This document shows, one piece after another, positions 35,701-40,824 of a stretch of DNA of 40,824 bases (position 1 is the stretch's first letter; every line of letters starts with the position of its first letter). The DNA is taken from positions 1-40,824 of the forward strand of contig SHZC01000019.1 of assembly GCA_009692505.1 (NCBI GenBank), in the 5' to 3' direction. The notes below the pieces were generated by a model, which ran no database searches, was not told where the DNA came from, and worked only from the letters and a program-made list of their open reading frames with translations. This DNA comes from Myxococcales bacterium (GTDB lineage Bacteria; Myxococcota_A; Bradymonadia; UBA7976; UBA1532). A program made the position numbers and the translations under genes.

Positions 35701-38700
35701 CTGTGCCAAAGAGGTTGTCTCCATCCGTGTCCCACTTCCACACGCTCACCGCATCGCAGGGGGCGTTGGGGTCGAATGAGGCTCGCCCGTCGAGCCGGAC
35801 GTTTGCGAAGCCCGCACCCACTGCGCCGGTCGCGTAGGGGCCGCCGGCGACCGCTACGGGCGCGACGTTCACGACGTCGATGTTGACGACGATGTCGGCC
35901 GTCGACGTGTGCCCGCTTGCGTCGGTGACGCGAAGGCGGACGGTGATCTGGCGGGCAATGGAGGCCATGTTGCGGCGCACGAAGGAGCCCGCCGTCTCAT
36001 ACGTGCCGTTGAGATCGAGGTCCCACTCGTAGAGCACGATGGCGAAGTTCGGGTCGCCTGCCGGGGCGTCGGTGCGTGACGCGCGGGCGTCGAATTCGAC
36101 GACGTCGTCGCAGGCGACGCGGTTGGGCGAGGCGGTGCCGACGGCTGTGGGTCCGTTGATGACGTTCAAGACCACGTTGTTGACCGCGGTCACGCCGAAG
36201 CGGTCGGTGACCCGTAGACGGATCGAGTACTGATTGGCCGCGTTGATTGCTGCGGCGTTGAGTTGCATCCAGGTGATGGCTTGCTGTCCGGTCGCGTTAG
36301 AGGAGAACTCGTAGGAGCCATCGGCTTTGAGATCCCACTCCCAGCGGGCGATCGCATCGCCACAAGCGACGTTCGGATCGTTGCTGCCGCGGCCGTCGAG
36401 CGCCAGGTTGTCGCCGCGTACGATGGTGTAGGGTCCACCGGTGACGGCCACGGGGGCGCGGTTGCCCTCGGTGATGTTCACATCGATGAACGTCGTCGAG
36501 CGATTCCCATTGGTGTCCGTCACCTGGAGGCCGACGCGGATCGGACCACCGAAGCTGAACTGGTTATAGGTCCGGACGACCCGAACGCCCTGCCCATCGT
36601 CGAAGGCGCCGTCGGCGTCGAAGTCCCAGTCGTAGCTCGCAACGTCCACGTTCGGGTGCGGGTGGTTGGAGTTCGTGGCGTCGAAGGTGATGCCCGCGCC
36701 ACACGCGGCGGGGTTCGGGCTGGCGGTGGCGTCGGCGACCGGGTTGCGGGCGTAGACGTAGAGGTTCGCCGAGTCGCGGCCGGTGAGGTTGGTCGTATCT
36801 ACGACCTCAAGCATGACCCGATAGGTCCCGGGCGCGCCGGCGCCGAGGTTCTGGAGCTCGTTGGCCGTGAGGTTGAGCACGACAGCGGCGCGGGCGCCGT
36901 TGGGATCGACGACGGTCCGGTCCCATACGGGCATGTTCGGGTTCTGGTTGGCGATGTCCCATCGGTACGTCGTCAGGACGTCGCCGAAGTCGACCGCATC
37001 GGGGTCGGAGGACTGCCGCGGATCGAGCGCCACGCCGTCGCCGACCAGGATGTGGTACCCGCGCTCGGGGGGGTCGGTCGGGTCAGCATCGGCCGTGGGT
37101 GCGGTCGGGGGAAGGTCGTAGACGATCCGCTGGCGGAGCTCCGCCGTACGTCCATCACGATCAGTGACCCGGAGGCGAACAAAGATCGCCGGGATGTTTT
37201 CCGGATCGGGCACGGGATTGAAGACCTTCACGAAGGCCACGGCGGGCTGGTTGGCCACCTCGAACGTGCCGTCGTCGTTGAAGTCCCAGTCGAAGCGTAC
37301 GATGGTCATGCCCGGGATGGGGCTGGTGCTGTTCCGGCCGTCGAGGGTCGGTGCCGAGTTCCCCGTGACGAGGTTGATGGGCGCGGGGTTCGGGTTCTGC
37401 ACGATGACCGCGGTCGGTAAGGCGCGGTAGATCGCCACGGTCGCGTTGACCGTGCTGTTGAGCCCGAAGCTGTCGGTCACTCGCAGCGTGATGCGGTTGT
37501 TTGGCAGGCCGGTGACCGGGTCTGCGGGGCGGATGAGGTTGGCGAGGACGGCCCACTGGATGACAGGCTGGGCCCCGGTCGCGTCGATGCCGGCGTCGCC
37601 GAAGTCACCGTCGCCGTTGATGTCCCACTCATACAGAGCGATGCGGTCGCCGCAGGCCAAGTTGGCGTCACTCGAGGGTCTTCCATCGAGCGTGAGGTTC
37701 GCGCCTTCGAGGACTGTGTAGTTGCCCTGGGAGACGGCGGCCACGGGGCGGGCGTTACCGGCGGACACGTCCACCGCGAACTGGGTCTCGGCCGTTCGCC
37801 CGAGGTCATCTTGAACCTGGAGCGTGACGGTGTATTGGCCGAACGCGCCGTAGGTATGGGTGAACACCGGGTTCGCGCCGCCGCCATCGAAGTCACCTTG
37901 GCCGTCGACGTTCCAGCGCCACTGGGCGATGGTGCGCTCGGGGTTCGGGTGGAAGCTGCCGCTGCCGTCGAAGGTGACGACCTGGCCACAGGCCGCCGGG
38001 TTGGGGTTGGCCCGGCCGACCGCGGTGGGCAACGTCGGGTAGATGGTCAGGGTCGTGCGGGACTCGTCGCGGGCACCGAGCGAGTCGGTGACGCGCATCC
38101 GGAGCGAGATACCTTGCCCGCGGGGCAGGTTGGCGATGTTGGCCCAAGGGATCACCGCGCTGGGGCCGTTTGCCGCGCCGTAGTTCATCGCGTCGTTGAG
38201 GTCCCAGACCGTCGTGATTGTGTCGCCGCAGGCGAGGTTCTGGTCGCTGGGCGCGCCGCGAAGCTGGAGGTTCTGGCCGACCTCGACGATATAAGGTCCG
38301 CCGTGCGGCGCCGAGGGCTGAACGTTGGGTGCGGCGGCCACCGCGATGCTGATGGTCTTGACATCCATCTGCCTGGCCTCGGCCTGGCCGTTGTCGATGA
38401 CGCGCAGGGTCGCGGTGTAGTTGCCGCGGTTCCGGTAGCGGTAGGTGAAGACGGCGGCGTTATCCACCGTGGTGAAGTCCTCCGGCGCGCCAGCGACGTT
38501 CCACCAGAGGCCGTCGGCCTGGTTGACGTCCCACTGGTAGGTCGCGATGCGCGCGCCCGGGTTCGGGTGGAACGAGCCGGCGTGCGAGAACCGCACCTCG
38601 CCGTTGTTTCCGCCGGAGCATCCCTCGGCGACCTGTTGGGGGGCCGCCGCCGGGATGCCCACGGGCTTGGGGTTGAACAGAGTCGGGGTCGTGACGAGCG

Positions 38701-40543
38701 CGCCGGCCCCCGCGACGAGCCAAGGTGCGCCGTAAGCGCAGGTCACAGAGTGGGCATCGCAGAACTCGTCAACCATCTTGCCGAAGTCCGCGTAGCCGCC
38801 GAGGTTTCGATCCTGGGCGCGGAGGTAGTAGGTCACGAACTCGCGGTACCAATCGTGACCACCGACGGTGGCCATCTCGGGCGCGCCGGTCCGGTAGCCC
38901 TTCTGGTGGGAGTACATCGCGTAGGAGTTGCCGCAGCGTCCGGCGTTATAGACGCCGAGCGGGTAGGTGCCGCGGGCGTCGTTGGGGTTATTGCCGCAGA
39001 GGTAGCTGCCGTTGCGCCACAGCCGGGTCTCCCAGCCGCCGCCGTGGGCCCGTAGATTTGTCGAGTCCCAGTTGGCGGACGTGAAGCTGAGGTAGCGGTC
39101 GTATCGCTCCCGGAGCGTATCGGCGGTGTAGGGGTTGTGAGCCGCATACGGGACGCGGCCGTCGCCCCGGACCATAGTGTTCACACCAAGCCAGCGAGCG
39201 CCGAGGATGGCACCGCCCGTGATCTGGAAGTTGTTGGTGTAGCCGCAGCGGTACCCGGCACTGTTGTCAGCGCCGATCATGATCACGAGGCTCTGGGCGA
39301 CCCGGAACTTGAAGCGGTTGTTGACGATGACGCCAAAGCGCCGACCGACCTGCTCCGCCGACTCCAGACCCACGAGCGCCCATTGGGTCGTCGACCCGTC
39401 GTTAAGGCCGCAGCCCCCGTCGTCGACCTCGTGGTAGTACCAGCCGCCGATGCCGCTGTTCGAGTCGATCTGAATGCGCCCCATCCAGTCGGTGACCTCT
39501 TGGACCAGCCACTCCCAGGAACGCCCGCGCCAGGGACCGGTCTGAATCGGCGTGCCGGCGAGGACCGGCAGGACCGTCGTCAGACCACCCATCGCCATGC
39601 CCGTGCCGTAGGTGCCGCTATCGGCGCCGATGTAGATGCCCGAGTCGTTGTCCGTGCCGGCGATCGGGTTGCAATTGAGCTGGTTGCCGAAGGGGTTGTC
39701 ATAGCCGCAGGTATTGACTTCGTCCGCTGCGGGGATCCCGCGCGCGCCCGTGTGCCCGTCACGAATCAGGTCGTGCACGTATCGGATGACCGTCTCGGCG
39801 TAGGGGTCGGTGTTCCATCGCGCCGTGTTCGCCGCTTCCCAGCCGTTGGGCTGCGCTTGGCCTTGCCAGTTGATAGTGTTCGGCGGGTATGCAGGCAGAT
39901 GGCCGTTGATCGTGAAGGTCCAGGCTCCGACGCCGTCGAGCACGACATACGACCGGCCGTACCGCGCTCGAATCTGGGAGTTCTCCGCGCCGCCGTCTCC
40001 GTCGTACCGCCACGTCTGGCGGTGCATCCACCATAGGATCTCTTGGATCGACATGCTGGACATGATCAGGAGTTGGTCGGCCGTCCAGTCGAGGGGGTCG
40101 TTGGAGGGCGTGAAGTCGTAGACAAAGATTGGGAACGTCCCGAAGGACTCGTGTTGGTTGCAGAGGTTTAGCACGCGGACGTTGACGCCCAGCACCCGAT
40201 CACGGTCCACGACGGGCACGAGGAACGTCCGCCCAATGTCGTAGACGGTCCGGCCCTCGGGGACGACGTTGCGGAAACCTGGGTTGGGATCTCCAGGCTC
40301 ATTGTCCTGGTAAACCTGATCGAAGTTCGTATCCCACCAGACGCGGTAGCCGGCGTTGCAGTTGGCGTTGCGTACGATCGCCTTGAGCGTGATCCGGGCC
40401 CCCTCGTGCGCGGGGTGCGGCAGTGCCGGGTTCGATTGCGCGAAGGGGACCGTTACGATGACCGCCTGCTGGGCCCAGACGAGCGTCGGCAGGCACAGCA
40501 CGGCGAGTAGAGCAACCCATGCAGGAGCGGAACTGGGCTTCAT
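32723..40543 (-). CDS. Giant exported protein: toroid-like N-domain, about 13 PKD modules, helical C-domain
   Basis: The 2606-residue protein starts at ATG 40543 (GGAG eight bases upstream) with a signal peptide ending at TLVWA before QQ. Residues about 145-615 are helical and Trp/Asn-rich. DGSTTQWALVGLESA, GGWYYHEVDDGGCG and QEILWWMHRQTW resemble the alpha/alpha-toroid repeats of prenyltransferase or terpene-cyclase folds, though no catalytic acid motif is convincing. A long PKD array follows (about 620-2225), with W-D motifs such as YEWDINGDGDF, FDWDFNDDG, YDWDFDADG, WEWDLKADG and YEWDWGDGS. Within it lies a non-PKD Cys-containing stretch near 1650-1890. The last 380 residues are helical with several Cys, and no membrane anchor or sorting signal is visible. 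It is probably a surface or matrix protein. Confidence 0.87.
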   Translation of the reverse strand: MKPSSAPAWVALLAVLCLPTLVWAQQAVIVTVPFAQSNPALPHPAHEGARITLKAIVRNANCNAGYRVWWDTNFDQVYQDNEPGDPNPGFRNVVPEGRTVYDIGRTFLVPVVDRDRVLGVNVRVLNLCNQHESFGTFPIFVYDFTPSNDPLDWTADQLLIMSSMSIQEILWWMHRQTWRYDGDGGAENSQIRARYGRSYVVLDGVGAWTFTINGHLPAYPPNTINWQGQAQPNGWEAANTARWNTDPYAETVIRYVHDLIRDGHTGARGIPAADEVNTCGYDNPFGNQLNCNPIAGTDNDSGIYIGADSGTYGTGMAMGGLTTVLPVLAGTPIQTGPWRGRSWEWLVQEVTDWMGRIQIDSNSGIGGWYYHEVDDGGCGLNDGSTTQWALVGLESAEQVGRRFGVIVNNRFKFRVAQSLVIMIGADNSAGYRCGYTNNFQITGGAILGARWLGVNTMVRGDGRVPYAAHNPYTADTLRERYDRYLSFTSANWDSTNLRAHGGGWETRLWRNGSYLCGNNPNDARGTYPLGVYNAGRCGNSYAMYSHQKGYRTGAPEMATVGGHDWYREFVTYYLRAQDRNLGGYADFGKMVDEFCDAHSVTCAYGAPWLVAGAGALVTTPTLFNPKPVGIPAAAPQQVAEGCSGGNNGEVRFSHAGSFHPNPGARIATYQWDVNQADGLWWNVAGAPEDFTTVDNAAVFTYRYRNRGNYTATLRVIDNGQAEARQMDVKTISIAVAAAPNVQPSAPHGGPYIVEVGQNLQLRGAPSDQNLACGDTITTVWDLNDAMNYGAANGPSAVIPWANIANLPRGQGISLRMRVTDSLGARDESRTTLTIYPTLPTAVGRANPNPAACGQVVTFDGSGSFHPNPERTIAQWRWNVDGQGDFDGGGANPVFTHTYGAFGQYTVTLQVQDDLGRTAETQFAVDVSAGNARPVAAVSQGNYTVLEGANLTLDGRPSSDANLACGDRIALYEWDINGDGDFGDAGIDATGAQPVIQWAVLANLIRPADPVTGLPNNRITLRVTDSFGLNSTVNATVAIYRALPTAVIVQNPNPAPINLVTGNSAPTLDGRNSTSPIPGMTIVRFDWDFNDDGTFEVANQPAVAFVKVFNPVPDPENIPAIFVRLRVTDRDGRTAELRQRIVYDLPPTAPTADADPTDPPERGYHILVGDGVALDPRQSSDPDAVDFGDVLTTYRWDIANQNPNMPVWDRTVVDPNGARAAVVLNLTANELQNLGAGAPGTYRVMLEVVDTTNLTGRDSANLYVYARNPVADATASPNPAACGAGITFDATNSNHPHPNVDVASYDWDFDADGAFDDGQGVRVVRTYNQFSFGGPIRVGLQVTDTNGNRSTTFIDVNITEGNRAPVAVTGGPYTIVRGDNLALDGRGSNDPNVACGDAIARWEWDLKADGSYEFSSNATGQQAITWMQLNAAAINAANQYSIRLRVTDRFGVTAVNNVVLNVINGPTAVGTASPNRVACDDVVEFDARASRTDAPAGDPNFAIVLYEWDLDLNGTYETAGSFVRRNMASIARQITVRLRVTDASGHTSTADIVVNIDVVNVAPVAVAGGPYATGAVGAGFANVRLDGRASFDPNAPCDAVSVWKWDTDGDNLFGTADNAVAGGPNGGTDDFTGEVVANYNNAAWRVNQQFVVSLIVCDSNNPQACSAANNATIFVNQEAPPVGNIVSPRANDPSICIAANPFVVQFTVSDPEGDVVTAIVLVGGVEVARRANIATLANGNPVNGQIQVNPAAIPEGQRALEIRFDDGQGGIGLANAGGLLLFDRTAPAVTIGMQLPANVCVNPNQVPRPAIAIVDAGDDSPVTSESTVANGCGRTLTVSATDRCGNVGQATRSYRVAEQVGLTINGANEGQLVAQARMTWVVIGPADCAGQITATIARDGGGAQAYVANTLVNVAGRHVLTVTVPNCLNVARQITRNFIVNAPPVVAAITANHPRRDQNGPAGRPSYIVDEGTPLQVDASETRAPEASDLVARYQWDWRNDGTFDFDGAASPLADYPTNDSGLFVGKLRATDSLGAFTDQLFQVTVRDVSPIADPAGPYTVAQGVQLQVDGSRSRAGSAADAITMYEWDWGDGSAVERGANLNRPTHTYAEHGPYNLRLRVLDEDNSVEALVLVTVTDVNPIIVSITPPDPFYEIAGMTFTAVARPGAPNDAITRYEWDFNGDGRAEVAGLNARSAVMAFDTAGPLTVTLRVLDKDSSTTQSINVTVREITFAELLEVGRTRIAAVTNNPGAPLLARQFVGNTFIDLDNGAWGERYNRRGNTWIAYDGASFDIQRSLVRGGDYGNLLWAMSRQFLRETTRLRATVAGLPAQEVSARSVAQADTFIAQAQAIYARQGFREAVSNPGQGNSIWSRDLFAAAYEAYFYLKDATDPCSGARNGQFAMPDIRAVEARVRASNEVNDRLEAALIAMRTDLEAYMNAGANDNRPAPGRAKVLALMPTLNAVINFSRQEIGILCEAGACISDYDSLDNEIQLMNLIDLMYEAAGDGVYTRQWQSCLMLATKFRIELSVLRVEYMCGLYHPVALAARRAQAIGLGMVSRYEYDAALNYYTDDDRRCLMIRTYNECIVPRSNGDSDLYEFPDACVND

Positions 40544-40685
40544 CTTGTCATCTCCGTGAGGCATTGGAGCGGCCATTGGGTGGACCATACGAGAAACAGC
40601 ACGGTACCTTGATGCCCGAGATCATTCAATTCACAATTCAGTTACGAACTTTCGACGGATGTAAATTGATGGCGAGTAATCTTCG
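40544..40685. promoter_or_regulatory. AT-rich divergent promoter region of the giant PKD gene
   Basis: The 142-base gap is notably richer in A/T than its surroundings. ATTCA occurs three times near 40624-40639. On the minus strand TTGAAT, 17 bases, TACCGT is a loose sigma-70-like pair. On the plus strand TTCAGT, 17 bases, TGTAAA is another. Both are weak matches and are offered only as candidates. Confidence 0.4.
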
Positions 40686-40824
40686 ATGACGAGACAAACA
40701 CAGGCGATTTCTCTCGCCGCTGGGCTGGCGGTTCTTGGATTGGCCGCCCTTTGGATGTCCGGTTCTGCGGACTCGGACAAGAAACCCGAAGTCGGGCCGG
40801 ACGCGGCGGTCGCGCGGCCCATCG
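40686..40824 (+). CDS. N-terminal fragment of a membrane-anchored or secreted protein (3' end outside window)
   Basis: ATG 40686 opens a frame with no stop to the right edge (46 codons). The product starts MTRQTQAISLAAGLAVLGLA, a short polar head then a hydrophobic segment ending near ALWMSG, followed by a charged, Pro/Ala-rich stretch. This is a signal anchor or signal peptide. The layout recalls CpaB/RcpC pilus-assembly proteins, but too little is present to say. The ribosome-binding site is weak (GCGAG). It diverges from the giant PKD gene. Confidence 0.6.
   Translation, partial: MTRQTQAISLAAGLAVLGLAALWMSGSADSDKKPEVGPDAAVARPI

Noticed and set aside
33800..38720. Possible CRISPR or tandem DNA repeat array in the PKD region
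   Set aside because: The repetition is at protein level only; the DNA copies are too divergent and have no spacer/repeat pattern.

Overview
The window is 40.8 kb of high-GC DNA with dense coding, many GTG starts, stop/start overlaps, several secreted lipoproteins and very large extracellular PKD/PPC proteins. Together with a UGA-containing SelW gene and a TonB system with two ExbD paralogues, this points to a deltaproteobacterium in the broad sense (Myxococcota or Bradymonadota-like). That placement is inferred from gene content and style; there is no rRNA in the window. I saw no tRNA, rRNA, CRISPR array, prophage or intact insertion sequence.

Layout. 1-5.7 kb (+): the 3' end of an unknown gene, a TonB-dependent receptor, then TonB, ExbB and two tandem ExbD genes, a complete outer-membrane energy-transduction unit. 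An 11-G run at the end of exbD1 breaks its frame. 5.7-11.8 kb: a PanE-like reductase (-) diverges from a GNAT acyltransferase, a beta-keto acid cleavage enzyme (BKACE), and the beta and alpha subunits of a 3-methylcrotonyl-CoA-carboxylase-type biotin enzyme (+). 11.8-15.2 kb (+): a lamin-tail lipoprotein whose start region is a threefold repeat of ribosome-binding-site/start modules, then a short SelW-like selenoprotein with an in-frame UGA and a bacterial SECIS hairpin, an alpha/beta hydrolase and a 2[4Fe-4S] ferredoxin. 15.2-21.3 kb (-): a COG4627-like methyltransferase, an EttA-led operon (EttA, TPR protein, small membrane protein, unknown protein), and a siroheme sulfite/nitrite reductase.

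21.4-25.1 kb: a secreted PHP-type (CehA/McbA-like) metallohydrolase (+), glyoxalase II (-) and a 43-residue Lys/Arg-rich protein (+). 25.3-40.5 kb (-): three consecutive, co-oriented genes for huge exported proteins. In transcription order they are a 2606-residue protein (toroid-like N-terminus, about 13 PKD modules, helical C-terminus), a 1277-residue PKD plus beta-propeller protein, and a 1124-residue Cys-rich/PPC lipoprotein. A partial membrane-anchored gene diverges from the giant gene and runs off the right edge.

The most notable items are the selW gene that ordinary ORF calling cannot see, the homopolymer frameshift between exbD1 and exbD2, the triplicated start modules, and the PKD surface-protein locus.
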